Part shown: piece by piece, positions 8,971-18,645 of the stretch
How positions within the stretch are numbered: the stretch's first letter is position 1
Layout: each line of letters starts with the position of its first letter
Assembly (NCBI RefSeq): GCF_003263515.1
Contig: NZ_JYDE01000017.1
Coordinates: forward strand, 62,001-126,000
Direction: 5' to 3'
Length of the DNA stretch: 64,000 nt
Origin: Rahnella inusitata
Lineage (GTDB): Bacteria; Pseudomonadota; Gammaproteobacteria; Enterobacterales; Enterobacteriaceae
Notes under the pieces: model-generated
Told to the model about the DNA's origin: nothing
The model's database searches: none
What the model saw: only the letters and a program-made list of their open reading frames with translations
Made by a program: the position numbers and the translations under genes

Positions 8971-10020
8971 TTAAAACAGTGCCCAAAGCAGAAGCACGAC
9001 CACCACAAAGGCGATAAACAGCAGCGGTTTTCCGCCGAGCGCCTGCATGGAAGGTGGCAGCATCGCGACAAACGGATTCATGATCGGCTGCGGATCCGTA
9101 CGCGTCGTGGTGGAGAAGTGGTCATCCACCTCTTCGCTGCGTGGTGTGCGGTCCACGCGCTGGCTGAACAATACGCCAATCAGGTCATTCACCTGCACCG
9201 GCGTCAACGGCGTAGACAAAGTCGCATTGAACCGGTTTTCCACATATTCGGTCAACTGACGGATTTCCTGGGTGCTGGCAGGCTGTTTGAGCACGCTCAG
9301 CAGAGTGGTCAGCGTCGGTGGCGTGGTCTGCTGGCTGAGTGAGGCTTTAACCTGCATAAACTGGCTGAGTAACTGGAAGTGTTTTGCCGGAATAGAATCA
9401 CCGACTTTTACGCCCACCAGAGTAAACAACTCCTGCCACACTTTGACCGGTGCTTCGCCAGTGGCTGCACTGAGACGCGTAACCAGCTGCTGCAGGTTGT
9501 TGTGTTCGGCAGGCAGCAAAGGGCGATCGGTTACCGGAGTTTGTTGTGGCTGCGGGATATTCATCTGGCGCGTCTGGATCAAGTCCAGCACTTGTTGCAG
9601 CTGCGGGTGAGTCAGCTGGCTCAGCACGGTATGGCCAAAATTCTGGCGGATAAAGTCGCTGACGGCCTGGCGGTTGTTGCCCTGTGGCAACAGCTCGGTT
9701 AGCTGCAACATCAACTGGCGCGAGGCGTGGCTATCCTGCGCCTGCGTCAGTTTCCCCTGAAGCAGAGTCTGCGCCTGAGGAAATTGCGATGACGTGATTT
9801 CTGCGCCGTGCGGCAAAGAAAGATCGTGGCGCAGGTTTGCCCAGATCTCCGCAGATTTTATCGGGGTCAGCGCCATCAGCTTGACGATCAGCTTCTCCAG
9901 CGTGGTTCGCTGCGCCGGGGTTAACGGCAGTTCGCCACCCGGTTGAGCAGGAACGGTCTGACCCTGAGGCTGTGTTCTGTTGTCGCCAACCGGCATGCCC
10001 GGGCCGCTCAAAGGTTGCAT
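8971..10020 (-). CDS. flk: Flagella biosynthesis regulator Flk
   Basis: A 349-residue protein matching E. coli Flk (331 aa), a tail-anchored inner-membrane protein tied to coupling of flagellar assembly and substrate switching. The N-terminus is Pro/Gln-rich. The conserved core includes GNNRQAVSDFIRQNFG and RPLLPAEHNNLQQLVTRLSAATGE. A single hydrophobic helix (LLFIAFVVVVLLLWALF) ends the protein, so most of it faces the cytoplasm. The start has AAGGACGG upstream. As in E. coli it is transcribed away from pdxB, but here two extra genes lie between them. Confidence 0.9.
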   Translation of the reverse strand: MQPLSGPGMPVGDNRTQPQGQTVPAQPGGELPLTPAQRTTLEKLIVKLMALTPIKSAEIWANLRHDLSLPHGAEITSSQFPQAQTLLQGKLTQAQDSHASRQLMLQLTELLPQGNNRQAVSDFIRQNFGHTVLSQLTHPQLQQVLDLIQTRQMNIPQPQQTPVTDRPLLPAEHNNLQQLVTRLSAATGEAPVKVWQELFTLVGVKVGDSIPAKHFQLLSQFMQVKASLSQQTTPPTLTTLLSVLKQPASTQEIRQLTEYVENRFNATLSTPLTPVQVNDLIGVLFSQRVDRTPRSEEVDDHFSTTTRTDPQPIMNPFVAMLPPSMQALGGKPLLFIAFVVVVLLLWALF

Positions 10021-10204
10021 ATCACCGTCCTTCGCTGGAAATTAAATCGTCGCTTGATTGGAAAAGCGCGGCGCAAGAGCGCAGAAGCGCCTCATCATAC
10101 CTGCAAAGTTTATTAATCAACACCGGGAATGGCAGGCCGATTAAGATTCTTAGGAATATTATTTATCAAAACGGACGTTAAAAACGTTCGGCGGGGCGCG
10201 AAAG

Positions 10205-10250
10205 CGAAAAATGGCTCACTGCCCGGCATGTTTACGCACAGAGCAGTGAG
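10205..10250 (-). terminator. Probable terminator after the DMT transporter gene
   Basis: CTCACTGC (10215-10222) and GCAGTGAG (10243-10250) form a perfect 8-bp stem around a 20-base loop. Read on the minus strand, a T-run (the A-rich bases at 10206-10211) follows. Confidence 0.5.
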
Positions 10251-10261
10251 GTTTTGAGCGG

Positions 10262-11158
10262 TTATTTTTGCGTGGTTACCGACGAGCGGCCAAACAGGGG
10301 TTTACGCAAACGTTGGGCGAGAGCCACCCCGGCCAGCGTAATGCCGCCGCCTATAATATGGTAACTGTGCAGCTGTTCGTGCAGGAACAACACCGCGATA
10401 ATGGCGGTAAAAATCGGTGACAGGTTCATGAAAATAGACGCTTTGTTAGCACCGAGGCGGATAACACCCTGGATCCACAAAAACGGCGCGATGATCGAGG
10501 CCGGGATCCCTGCGAACAACACCAGTGGAATATTGTGCACAGTCAGGCTGACGTCGCTCGCCAGCAGGAAGTTTGGCAGCAGCAGCAGCACACCAAAAAT
10601 GATCTGCACATACAGCGACTGCCAGTTAGGCAGCGGGATCGCCCAGCGTTTGGTCAGTACGCCATACAGCGCATAGGACGCCGACGCCGCAAACATCATC
10701 AGCTCACCTTTGCCAATCCCGTGTTGCAGCAGTTGCGCAGGGTCGCCAGCGCTGACCAGCCATACCAGCCCGGCGAAGGAAATCACACAACCCAGCGCGA
10801 TACCGACGGTTGGCACCACGCTCAGCAGGAACAGGCTTATCACCACCGTCAGCAGCGGGATCAGTGAGTTCAGGATCCCCATAAACAGCGCGCTGACGCT
10901 GTGTGCGGCGTAATAGGCCAGACTCTGATACAAGACCATGCCCAGCAGGCCGAGGATCAACAGCTTCCACCAGTATTGCTTCACCGCCTGCAGATTGCGC
11001 AGTACGCCCGGCAAAATAAACGGGGTCAGCGTCAGTAAGGCCAGCAGCCAGCGGTAGAAAGAGATCGCTGCGGGATCAATGGCGGTCGCGGACACCTTGC
11101 TGACTACAGCATTGAGCGACCAGATTAAAACGGCCAGCAGCGGAAAAAGTACATTCAT
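10262..11158 (-). CDS. EamA/DMT-family transporter
   Basis: A 298-residue inner-membrane protein with about ten hydrophobic helices in two EamA repeats (roughly residues 1-140 and 150-285). Typical family marks are LLAVLIWSLNAVVSKVSA at the start and SPIFTAIIAVLFLHEQLH near residue 250. DMT proteins of this type mostly export amino acids or other small metabolites. The substrate is not predictable. It is divergent from an AraC regulator that probably controls it. The pair interrupts the flk-pdxB junction known from E. coli. Confidence 0.85.
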   Translation of the reverse strand: MNVLFPLLAVLIWSLNAVVSKVSATAIDPAAISFYRWLLALLTLTPFILPGVLRNLQAVKQYWWKLLILGLLGMVLYQSLAYYAAHSVSALFMGILNSLIPLLTVVISLFLLSVVPTVGIALGCVISFAGLVWLVSAGDPAQLLQHGIGKGELMMFAASASYALYGVLTKRWAIPLPNWQSLYVQIIFGVLLLLPNFLLASDVSLTVHNIPLVLFAGIPASIIAPFLWIQGVIRLGANKASIFMNLSPIFTAIIAVLFLHEQLHSYHIIGGGITLAGVALAQRLRKPLFGRSSVTTQK

Positions 11159-11209
11159 TGCAAATCATCCCTAAGTAAATCGTTCCGCAAGTGTACGATT
11201 GTCTTATTT

Positions 11210-11257
11210 GTTATATATAACGATAATCAGACAACCCTTTCTGTAATTCAGACAACC
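11210..11257. promoter_or_regulatory. Divergent control region: palindrome plus 21-bp-spaced direct repeats
   Basis: GTTATATATAAC (11210-11221) is a perfect palindrome. TCAGACAACC occurs twice in direct orientation, at 11227-11236 and 11248-11257, exactly 21 bases apart. Tandem sites two helical turns apart are what AraC-family activators usually bind. The regions lie between the transporter and the AraC gene. Confidence 0.6.
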
Positions 11258-11283
11258 TGCGCCGTCACAGACAAAAGGTTTTT

Positions 11284-12078
11284 ATGCCGACTCGCCGGAC
11301 ATCACCGCTCCCGCGCTATTATCCACCGTTACCGGAAAAGACCCCGACGACGCTGTTATTTCGTGGTGAAATTATTGAAGGGAATTCCGAATATGTGCGG
11401 CATTCGCATCCGTGGAGCCAGATTATCTGCGTGAAGTCCGGTGTTCTTGCCATGCTGGTCGCCGGACAGCGTTATCTGGCGCCGCGTGAGTTTGCCGTCT
11501 GGTTGCCGGCGGGCACCGAGCATTCAAGTTATAACCGTAAGACCACGCGGTTTTGCGCAATTGATATCGCGCCACAGATGAGTCAAAACCTGCCTGCTGC
11601 GCCGTGCCTGCTTACGCCAACGGGGATTTTCAATGCCATCGCCGACGATTGCTTTTCGCGCAAGCTGACCGAGCCGCAAACCGAGGCCGATCTGCGCATG
11701 TGCCGCGTATTGCTCGATCAAATCAGTCTGGCACCGCGTCAGAACACTTACCTCCCGACGTCGGAAGATAAGCTGTTATCGCAGGTGCTGACCGGACTGG
11801 AAAAGAATCCGGCGGACAGCACCCCGCTGGCGCAATGGGCAGCGAAAATTTACACCACCGAGCGCACGCTATCGCGCCGATGCCAGCAGGAACTGGGCAT
11901 GAGCTTTTCTGAGTGGCGTCAGCGGCTGCGTTTTTTACACGCCATCTCGCTGCTCGAGCAGGGCAAAAATGTGCAGGACGTCGCGCACGAAGTGGGCTAC
12001 AGCTCGTCGTCGGCGTTTATCACCATGTTTCAGCAGATTTCCGGCACCACGCCGCAGCGTTTTCGTAACGACAGGTAA
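11284..12078 (+). CDS. AraC-family regulator with N-terminal cupin
   Basis: A 264-residue transcription factor. The N-terminal half is a cupin-type sensor domain (about residues 20-110) with HSHPWSQIICVKSG and EFAVWLPAGTEHSS. Its histidines could hold a metal or ligand. The C-terminal half (about 165-262) has two AraC helix-turn-helix motifs, the first with TTERTLSRRCQQELGMSF and the second with VAHEVGYSSSSAFITMFQQ. The layout is like E. coli NimR/YdeO-type regulators that drive a neighbouring exporter. It is divergent from the DMT transporter and probably controls it. Confidence 0.88.
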   Translation: MPTRRTSPLPRYYPPLPEKTPTTLLFRGEIIEGNSEYVRHSHPWSQIICVKSGVLAMLVAGQRYLAPREFAVWLPAGTEHSSYNRKTTRFCAIDIAPQMSQNLPAAPCLLTPTGIFNAIADDCFSRKLTEPQTEADLRMCRVLLDQISLAPRQNTYLPTSEDKLLSQVLTGLEKNPADSTPLAQWAAKIYTTERTLSRRCQQELGMSFSEWRQRLRFLHAISLLEQGKNVQDVAHEVGYSSSSAFITMFQQISGTTPQRFRNDR

Positions 12079-12177
12079 AGTTGTGCCCTGAAAGTTGGGA
12101 TCGGCGCGGCGAACGTGGCAAAATCCCACTCTTCTTTATTTTCTATTCTTTCTTAGGCCATGCTGCCGGAGACAAAC

Positions 12178-13305
12178 GTGAAAATCCTGGTTGATGAAAA
12201 TATGCCTTACGCCGTCGAGCTGTTCAGCCGGCTGGGCACTGTACAGTCCGTTCCCGGCCGTCCGATCCCGCAAGACGCCCTGAATGACGCCGATGCGCTG
12301 ATGGTACGTTCTGTGACTAAGGTGAACGAAGGTTTACTGACGGGAAAACCGGTGAAATTTGTCGGTACAGCCACGGCGGGCACTGACCATGTGGATGACG
12401 CGTGGCTGGCGACGCAAGGCATCGGCTTTTCCGCCGCGCCGGGCTGCAATGCCATTGCCGTGGTTGAGTACGTTTTCTCCTCGCTGCTGATTATCGCCCA
12501 GCGTGATGGCTTCCAGCTGCGTGACAAAACCGTGGGCATTATCGGCGTCGGTAACGTCGGTTCGCGACTCAATGCCCGCCTTGAAGCGCTGGGTATACGT
12601 ACGCTGTTATGCGATCCGCCGCGTGCCGATCGCGGCGACGCCGGTGAATTCTGGCCGCTGGAAAAACTGGTCGCTGAAGCCGATATTCTGACCTTCCACA
12701 CGCCGCTGAATATGTCCGGCCCTTATGCCACCCATCATCTGGTGGACGCTGATTTGCTGGCGCAACTGCCTGCTGACCGTATTTTGATCAACGCCTGTCG
12801 AGGCGAAGTGGTGGATAACGCTGCCTTGCTCGAGGCGCTAAACGGCACCAAAAAACTCACCGCCGTGCTGGATGTCTGGGAGCCGGAGCCTGATCTGTCA
12901 TTGGCGCTGCTCGATAAAGTGGCCATTGGCACCGCGCATATTGCGGGCTACAGCCTGGAAGGCAAAGCGCGCGGTACCACGCAGGTGTTTGAGGCATTCA
13001 GCCAGTTTATCGGTCAGCCGCAAACCGTGCCGCTGGAATCACTGTTGCCTGCGCCTGAATTTGCCGAAGTAACGCTGCGCGGTGCGCTGAGTGAAGCCAA
13101 ACTGCTGCGACTTATTCACTTAGTGTATGATGTGCGCCGCGATGACCGGCCTTTGCGCCGTGTCGCCGGAAAACCGGGTGAATTCGACAAGCTGCGTAAG
13201 TTCTATGAAGAGCGTCGCGAGTGGTCATCTTTGCGGGTGGTCTGTGACGATCCGGCGACCGCCGATGTGCTGAAAAAGCTGGGATTTAACAGCGTGATGG
13301 GCTGA
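12178..13305 (+). CDS. pdxB: Erythronate-4-phosphate dehydrogenase
   Basis: An NAD-dependent D-2-hydroxyacid dehydrogenase of 375 residues, acting in pyridoxal 5'-phosphate synthesis (4-phosphoerythronate to 2-oxo-3-hydroxy-4-phosphobutanoate). Visible marks are the start [11 protein letters not shown], the NAD-binding [12 protein letters not shown] (about residue 120) and [11 protein letters not shown] (about 205). The C-terminal PdxB dimerisation domain is also present. The GTG at 12178 is chosen because E. coli PdxB begins at the same residue and GGAG lies 6 bases upstream; the frame is open from 12160. First gene of the pdxB-usg-truA-dedA run. Confidence 0.93.
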   Translation: MKILVDENMPYAVELFSRLGTVQSVPGRPIPQDALNDADALMVRSVTKVNEGLLTGKPVKFVGTATAGTDHVDDAWLATQGIGFSAAPGCNAIAVVEYVFSSLLIIAQRDGFQLRDKTVGIIGVGNVGSRLNARLEALGIRTLLCDPPRADRGDAGEFWPLEKLVAEADILTFHTPLNMSGPYATHHLVDADLLAQLPADRILINACRGEVVDNAALLEALNGTKKLTAVLDVWEPEPDLSLALLDKVAIGTAHIAGYSLEGKARGTTQVFEAFSQFIGQPQTVPLESLLPAPEFAEVTLRGALSEAKLLRLIHLVYDVRRDDRPLRRVAGKPGEFDKLRKFYEERREWSSLRVVCDDPATADVLKKLGFNSVMG

Positions 13306-13424
13306 GCCTTAACGCGCCCTTAAGCTTTTGCGCATACAGTGATGTGATAACGATTTCGAAAACAGGGCGGTGATCATTCATCGCCCCTTTGTATTTTGCA
13401 CTTTTATTTCTGGAGAAAACCAAC

Positions 13425-14438
13425 ATGTCTGATGGCTGGAATATTGCGCTGCTTGGCGCAACGGGCGCAGTCGGTGATGCGTTACTGGATTTACTGGCCG
13501 AGCGTCAGTTCCCGGTTGGTGAGCTCTTCCCGCTGGCGAGTGAGCGCAGCGCCGGCCAGACCGTGCGTTTTAATGGCAAAAGCCTGCGCGTACAGCTGGC
13601 GTCCGAATTTGACTGGTCGCAGGTTCAGCTGGCGTTCTTTGTAGCGGGCAGCGAAGCCTCTGCACTGTATGCCGAAGAAGCTGCCAATCAGGGCTGCCTG
13701 GTGATCGACAGCAGTGGTCTGTTCTCGCTCGAGCACGACATTCCGCTGGTGGTACCGGGCGTGAATCCTGATGCGCTGTCTCATTATCGCAACCGCAATA
13801 TCGTCGCCGTCGCTGACAGCCTGACCAGTCAGCTGCTGACCGCCATCAAACCGCTGACCGAACAGGCCGGTTTGTCGCGTCTGCATGTCACCTCACTGCT
13901 GTCCGTTTCCGCGCTGGGTAAAGTCGCGGTGGATGATTTAGCCGGGCAAAGTGCGCGCCTGCTGAACGGCATTCCGGCTGAAGAGGGCGGTCTGTTCAGC
14001 AAGCAGCTGGCGTTCAACATGTTGCCGCTGGTAAGCGACGAAGAGGGCAGCGTGCTGCAGGAACGTCGTCTGGTGGATCAGGTGCGTAAGGTGTTACAGG
14101 ACGATGGCCTGCCAATTTCTGTCAGCTGCGTGCAGTCGCCGGTTTTCTACGGCCATGCGCAGGTTGTGCATTTGGAAGGTTTGCGTCCGCTGTCTGCGGA
14201 AGAAGCGCGCACGGAACTGGAACGTATTGACGATATTTCCCTGAGTGACGAAGACGATTTTCCGACTCAGGTGAGCGATGCTTCCGGCAATGCCAATCTG
14301 AGCATTGGCTGTCTGCGTAACGATTACGGCGTGCCTGAGTTATTGCAGTTCTGGTCAGTGGCAGATAACGTGCGTTTTGGCGGTGCCCTGATGGCGGTGG
14401 AAACCGCAGAAAAACTGATTAATGAGTACTGGTACTGA
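13425..14438 (+). CDS. usg: USG-1 protein, aspartate-semialdehyde dehydrogenase homologue
   Basis: A 337-residue protein, the same length as E. coli Usg. It has the ASADH fold: the nucleotide-binding [14 protein letters not shown] at residue 8 and a C-terminal dimerisation domain. The catalytic cysteine region of true Asd is not kept: at that position the sequence reads ADSLTSQLL, with no Cys. It is therefore probably not an active Asd, and its role is unknown. The ATG at 13425 has a CTGGAG ribosome site. truA begins 2 bases after the stop, so the two are translationally linked. Confidence 0.9.
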   Translation: MSDGWNIALLGATGAVGDALLDLLAERQFPVGELFPLASERSAGQTVRFNGKSLRVQLASEFDWSQVQLAFFVAGSEASALYAEEAANQGCLVIDSSGLFSLEHDIPLVVPGVNPDALSHYRNRNIVAVADSLTSQLLTAIKPLTEQAGLSRLHVTSLLSVSALGKVAVDDLAGQSARLLNGIPAEEGGLFSKQLAFNMLPLVSDEEGSVLQERRLVDQVRKVLQDDGLPISVSCVQSPVFYGHAQVVHLEGLRPLSAEEARTELERIDDISLSDEDDFPTQVSDASGNANLSIGCLRNDYGVPELLQFWSVADNVRFGGALMAVETAEKLINEYWY

Positions 14439-14440
14439 TT

Positions 14441-15271
14441 ATGTCCGACCAAGTTATTGCTGACGTCAGTGCTGCACCTGTCGTGGGACGCATTGCGTTA
14501 GGTATTGAGTACAACGGCAGCGCTTATTATGGGTGGCAGCGTCAGCAGGGTGCTGCCAGTGTTCAGGAGTGCCTGGAGAAATCGCTTAGCCGCGTGGCAG
14601 ATACGCCAATTGTGGTGTTCTGCGCTGGTCGCACTGATGCAGGCGTCAGTGCCACCGGTCAGGTGGTGCATTTTGATACGCCGGTGATGCGTAATGACGC
14701 GGCCTGGACGATGGGTGTGAATACTCATCTGCCGAAAGATATTGCTGTGCGCTGGTGTGCGAACGTCGGGGAAGATTTCCACGCGCGCTTCAGTGCCACA
14801 GCCCGCCGTTATCGCTACGTCATCTACAATCATCGCTACCGTTCGGCGATTTTACATACCGGCGTGACGCACGTGCATATGCCGCTGGATGTGGAAAAAA
14901 TGCAGCTGGCCGGTCAGGCGTTGCTGGGCGAGAACGATTTCACGTCGTTTCGCGCGTCGCAATGTCAGTCACGCACGCCCTGGCGCTACATGATGCATCT
15001 GAACGTCACCCGTCACGGCAATTATGTTGTGGTGGATATCAAGGCTAACGCGTTTGTGCATCATATGGTGCGTAACATCGTTGGCAGTCTGGTGGAAATT
15101 GGTGCGGGGAATCAGCCGGTGAACTGGATGGCCGAACTGCTGGCGGCGAAAGATCGCAATCTGGCGGCGGCGACCGGTAAAGCCGAAGGGCTGTATCTGG
15201 TCTCTGTGGATTACCCCGAGAAATTTGCATTACCTCAGGTCAATATGGGGCCGCTGTTCTTAGAAGATTAA
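14441..15271 (+). CDS. truA: tRNA pseudouridine(38-40) synthase TruA
   Basis: Converts uridines 38, 39 and 40 of the tRNA anticodon arm to pseudouridine. It is 276 residues (E. coli 270). The catalytic aspartate is Asp66 in CAGRTDAGV. Other family motifs are [28 protein letters not shown] and [15 protein letters not shown]. It starts 2 bases after usg. Confidence 0.95.
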   Translation: MSDQVIADVSAAPVVGRIALGIEYNGSAYYGWQRQQGAASVQECLEKSLSRVADTPIVVFCAGRTDAGVSATGQVVHFDTPVMRNDAAWTMGVNTHLPKDIAVRWCANVGEDFHARFSATARRYRYVIYNHRYRSAILHTGVTHVHMPLDVEKMQLAGQALLGENDFTSFRASQCQSRTPWRYMMHLNVTRHGNYVVVDIKANAFVHHMVRNIVGSLVEIGAGNQPVNWMAELLAAKDRNLAAATGKAEGLYLVSVDYPEKFALPQVNMGPLFLED

Positions 15272-15307
15272 GAACCTCTGAAGATGTAAGAAAGGACGGA
15301 AAATCAA

Positions 15308-15976
15308 ATGGGTTTCATCCAGTTTGTGATCGATTTTATTCTACATATTGACGTGCATTTGGCAGAACTGGTTGCACAGTATGGCGCCTGGGTTTACGGA
15401 ATTTTGTTCCTGATCCTGTTTTGTGAAACCGGGCTGGTGGTGACGCCTTTCCTGCCAGGGGATTCGTTGCTGTTCGTCGCGGGGGCACTGGCCGCGTTGC
15501 CGACCAACGATCTTAATGTGCATCTGATGGTGTTTCTGATGGCAATTGCTGCCATTGTGGGAGACGCCGTGAACTACACCATCGGGCGGGTCTTCGGTGA
15601 GCGCTTGTTCAGCAACCCGAATTCGAAGATTTTCCGTCGCAGTTATTTGGACAAGACGCATAAGTTTTACGAGAAACATGGCGGCAAAACGATTATTCTT
15701 GCGCGCTTCGTGCCGATCGTCCGGACATTTGCGCCGTTTGTCGCCGGTATGGGACACATGTCTTATCGTCACTTTGCTGCGTATAACGTGATTGGTGCGT
15801 TAATTTGGGTGCTGCTGTTTACTTACGCAGGCTACCTTTTCGGCGATCTTCCGATTGTTCAGGAAAATCTGAAATTACTGATCGTCGGCATCATCGTGGT
15901 TTCGGTCCTGCCGGGTGTGATTGAAATCTGGCGGCACAAACGTGCGGCGGCGAAAGAGAAACGTCATCAGGGTTAA
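15308..15976 (+). CDS. dedA: DedA-family inner-membrane protein
   Basis: A 222-residue polytopic protein of the DedA/VTT family (E. coli DedA 219). These proteins are linked to undecaprenyl-phosphate or phospholipid translocation and to membrane energetics. The family motif [19 protein letters not shown] is at about residue 38, and the [18 protein letters not shown] motif with its key arginines is near residue 135. Weak terminator-like dyad at the stop codon. Confidence 0.92.
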   Translation: MGFIQFVIDFILHIDVHLAELVAQYGAWVYGILFLILFCETGLVVTPFLPGDSLLFVAGALAALPTNDLNVHLMVFLMAIAAIVGDAVNYTIGRVFGERLFSNPNSKIFRRSYLDKTHKFYEKHGGKTIILARFVPIVRTFAPFVAGMGHMSYRHFAAYNVIGALIWVLLFTYAGYLFGDLPIVQENLKLLIVGIIVVSVLPGVIEIWRHKRAAAKEKRHQG

Positions 15977-15991
15977 TCCCGTGACGATTTT
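15962..15991 (+). terminator. Weak terminator overlapping the dedA stop codon
   Basis: CGTCA (15962-15966) and GGG (15970-15972) pair with CCC (15978-15980) and TGACG (15982-15986). ATTTTT follows. The stop TAA lies in the loop. An internal bulge makes the stem imperfect. Confidence 0.4.
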
Positions 15992-16238
15992 TATGAATTA
16001 ACAGGATATTGACGGTCATTAAACCCGCAGACTCACCAGTTTTTTATCCACAGTCTCTGGCTGTTATGGTTTAATGAGCGACAATTTATGGTCTGTTCCT
16101 GCGAACAACCCTTCTGTGATGCGGCGTGTGAGTTTTTTTATCACCTCGCGGGCAGACGTTTTTGGGTAGGTTTCAGGGGACTTGTTACAGCATGAACAGC
16201 GGACTGGCTTTGGCCGGGTTCAAACAGAAAGGTTATCG

Positions 16239-17156
16239 ATGAGCTGGATTGAACGAATTCTTAGTAAGAGCACTGACTCGCAAACCCGTAAGGCAAGCAT
16301 TCCTGAGGGCGTCTGGACTAAATGTGACAGCTGCGGACAGGTACTTTACCGCGCCGAGCTCGAGCGCAATCTCATGGTTTGCCCTAAGTGTGACCACCAT
16401 ATGCGTCTTTCTGCGCGTATGCGTCTGGCCTCTTTCATGGACGAAGGGAGTGAGGTTGAATTAGGTAGCGAGCTTGAGCCTAAAGATGTTCTGAAGTTTA
16501 AAGATTCCAAAAAATACAAAGATCGTCTGGTGGCTGCGCAGAAAGAAACCAACGAAAAAGACGCCATGGTTGTCATGAAAGGCACGCTGTTTGGTATGCC
16601 GATTGTGGTCGCGTCGTTTGAGTTTGCTTTCATGGGCGGTTCCATGGCCTCCGTGGTGGGCGCGCGTTTCGTGCGTGCCGTTGAACAGGCAATGGAAGAT
16701 AACTGCCCGCTGGTGTGTTTCTCAGCCAGTGGCGGCGCACGTATGCAGGAAGCACTGATGTCGCTGATGCAGATGGCGAAAACCAGTGCGGCGTTGGCGA
16801 AGTTACAGGAACGCGGCTTGCCGTACATTTCTGTACTGACTGACCCGACGATGGGCGGTGTTTCAGCCAGCCTGGCGATGCTGGGTGATATCAACGTGGC
16901 TGAGCCAAAAGCCCTGATTGGTTTTGCCGGACCGCGTGTTATCGAGCAAACCGTGCGTGAAAAACTGCCTGCTGGTTTCCAGCGCAGTGAGTTCCTGATC
17001 GAAAAAGGCGCGATCGATATGATCGTCCGTCGTCCGGATCTGCGTGCCAAGTTAGGCAGCGTTCTGGCGAAACTGACCGGGAAACCGGAGCCAAAAGTGG
17101 CCGAGGTTCCGGCTGCTGTCAACGGTTCTGCCGATGACCATCATCAGGATGCCTGA
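16239..17156 (+). CDS. accD: Acetyl-CoA carboxylase carboxyltransferase subunit beta
   Basis: The beta subunit of the carboxyltransferase that moves CO2 from carboxybiotin to acetyl-CoA, giving malonyl-CoA for fatty-acid synthesis. It is 305 residues (E. coli 304). The zinc ribbon is Cys29, Cys32, Cys48 and Cys51. The crotonase-type core includes [19 protein letters not shown] and [19 protein letters not shown] 16239 begins MSWIERI as in E. coli and is preferred to the in-frame upstream codon at 16182. About 260 bases lie before it, room for its own promoter. Confidence 0.95.
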   Translation: MSWIERILSKSTDSQTRKASIPEGVWTKCDSCGQVLYRAELERNLMVCPKCDHHMRLSARMRLASFMDEGSEVELGSELEPKDVLKFKDSKKYKDRLVAAQKETNEKDAMVVMKGTLFGMPIVVASFEFAFMGGSMASVVGARFVRAVEQAMEDNCPLVCFSASGGARMQEALMSLMQMAKTSAALAKLQERGLPYISVLTDPTMGGVSASLAMLGDINVAEPKALIGFAGPRVIEQTVREKLPAGFQRSEFLIEKGAIDMIVRRPDLRAKLGSVLAKLTGKPEPKVAEVPAAVNGSADDHHQDA

Positions 17157-17358
17157 TCGATCAGAGTAAAAGCCGGTCAGTTGTTCAGGGCGGCCACTCA
17201 TCGTTGTGCCGCCCAAACTGTCGCCTCAAGCTGTTATCGCTCAGGACTGGCAGGCCGTGCTTTTACTCTGTTAGTGGTATCTGACAAAGAGGGCATTGCC
17301 TGCTGTCTCAGTCTGGTGATGCCGTGTCGAAGCGAACCTGAACAGGTTGAACGGGCTC

Positions 17359-18645
17359 ATGCAAAATCAACATATCCCTCAAGCCACGTCGCCTTTAGCC
17401 ACGTGGCTTTATTATCTCGAACACCTCCATTCTCAGGCGATTGAGCTGGGCCTTACACGGGTCAGCGCGGTTGCTGCAAAACTCGATTTGCTGACGCCCG
17501 CACCGCTGGTCTTTACCGTCGCGGGCACCAATGGTAAAGGCACCACCTGCGCCACACTCGAATCGATTCTGATGGCCGCCGGTTATCGCGTCGGCGTCTA
17601 CAGCTCTCCCCATCTTGTGCGTTACACCGAGCGCGTGCGCATTCAGGGCGAAGAGCTGCCGGAATCGGCGCACTGTGAGTCTTTCGCGCTGCTGGAAGCC
17701 GGACGCGGTGATATTTCACTGACCTATTTCGAATACAGCACCTTGTCGGCGTTGCATCTGTTTAAGCAGGCAAAGCTGGACGTGGTTATTCTCGAAGTGG
17801 GGCTGGGCGGGCGCCTGGATGCCACGAATATCGTGGATGCCGCCGTTTCGGTTGTTACCAGCATTGCGTTGGATCACACCGACTGGCTGGGCTCCGACCG
17901 CGAAAGCATTGGCCGCGAAAAGGCCGGTATTTTCCGTGCGGGCAAACCGGCAGTCGTCGGTGAGCCGGATATGCCGCAGTCGATTGCCGACGTCGCGCAG
18001 GAAAAACAGTCTGATTTGTACCGTCGGGATACGAACTGGCATTTTACCGCCAGTGATCAGAGCTGGCGCTGGGCGGCGTTGCACAACGGCGCAGAAACCG
18101 GTGCGCTGGAAAATCTGCCGCTGCCGAACGTTCCGTTGGCGAATGCCGCCACGGCGCTGGCTGCATTGCATTATTCACCGCTGGATATTCCTGCTGACGC
18201 CATACGTTCGGGGTTGCAGCGCGCCGCGCTGCCGGGACGTTTTCAGACGGTAAGTGAATCGCCACGCCTGATCCTCGACGTTGCGCACAATCCTCATGCC
18301 GCGGCTTATCTGGCCGGACGTCTGGCGCAGTTGCCGCGTCAGGACGGGAAAGTGCGTGCGGTGGTCGGCATGTTGTCAGATAAAGATATTGCCGGTACGC
18401 TGGCATGTCTGTCGCCTCAGGTCGATGTTTGGTATTGCGCACCGCTCGAAGGTCCGCGCGGTGCCAGCGCAAAAGAGCTGACGGCGCACCTGCCTTCGGC
18501 GCGTGAGTTTGCGGATGTCGGATCAGCCTGGAAGCAGGCTATGCAGGAGGCGGCTCCTCAGGATATTGTGATCGTCTGCGGTTCGTTTCATACCGTCGCT
18601 CACGTAATGGATGCTTTAGATACGGGGAAAACCAGTGGCAAGTAA
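17359..18645 (+). CDS. folC: Folylpolyglutamate / dihydrofolate synthase
   Basis: A bifunctional Mur-ligase-family enzyme that adds glutamate to dihydropteroate and polyglutamates to folates. It is 428 residues (E. coli 422). The P-loop is TVAGTNGKGTTC near residue 53; LGGRLDATNIV, ALDHTDWLG and DVAHNPHAA are also present. The frame can start at TTG 17347, but ATG 17359 aligns with E. coli. The last 11 bases overlap dedD, so the two are coupled. Confidence 0.94.
   Translation: MQNQHIPQATSPLATWLYYLEHLHSQAIELGLTRVSAVAAKLDLLTPAPLVFTVAGTNGKGTTCATLESILMAAGYRVGVYSSPHLVRYTERVRIQGEELPESAHCESFALLEAGRGDISLTYFEYSTLSALHLFKQAKLDVVILEVGLGGRLDATNIVDAAVSVVTSIALDHTDWLGSDRESIGREKAGIFRAGKPAVVGEPDMPQSIADVAQEKQSDLYRRDTNWHFTASDQSWRWAALHNGAETGALENLPLPNVPLANAATALAALHYSPLDIPADAIRSGLQRAALPGRFQTVSESPRLILDVAHNPHAAAYLAGRLAQLPRQDGKVRAVVGMLSDKDIAGTLACLSPQVDVWYCAPLEGPRGASAKELTAHLPSAREFADVGSAWKQAMQEAAPQDIVIVCGSFHTVAHVMDALDTGKTSGK

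Noticed and set aside
16346-17122. 258-codon antisense frame opposite accD
   Set aside because: AccD is certain in the other strand and the frame has no recognisable domain or start signal.
17181-17444. 87-codon frame between accD and folC
   Set aside because: It overlaps the start of folC by more than 80 bases and resembles nothing known.
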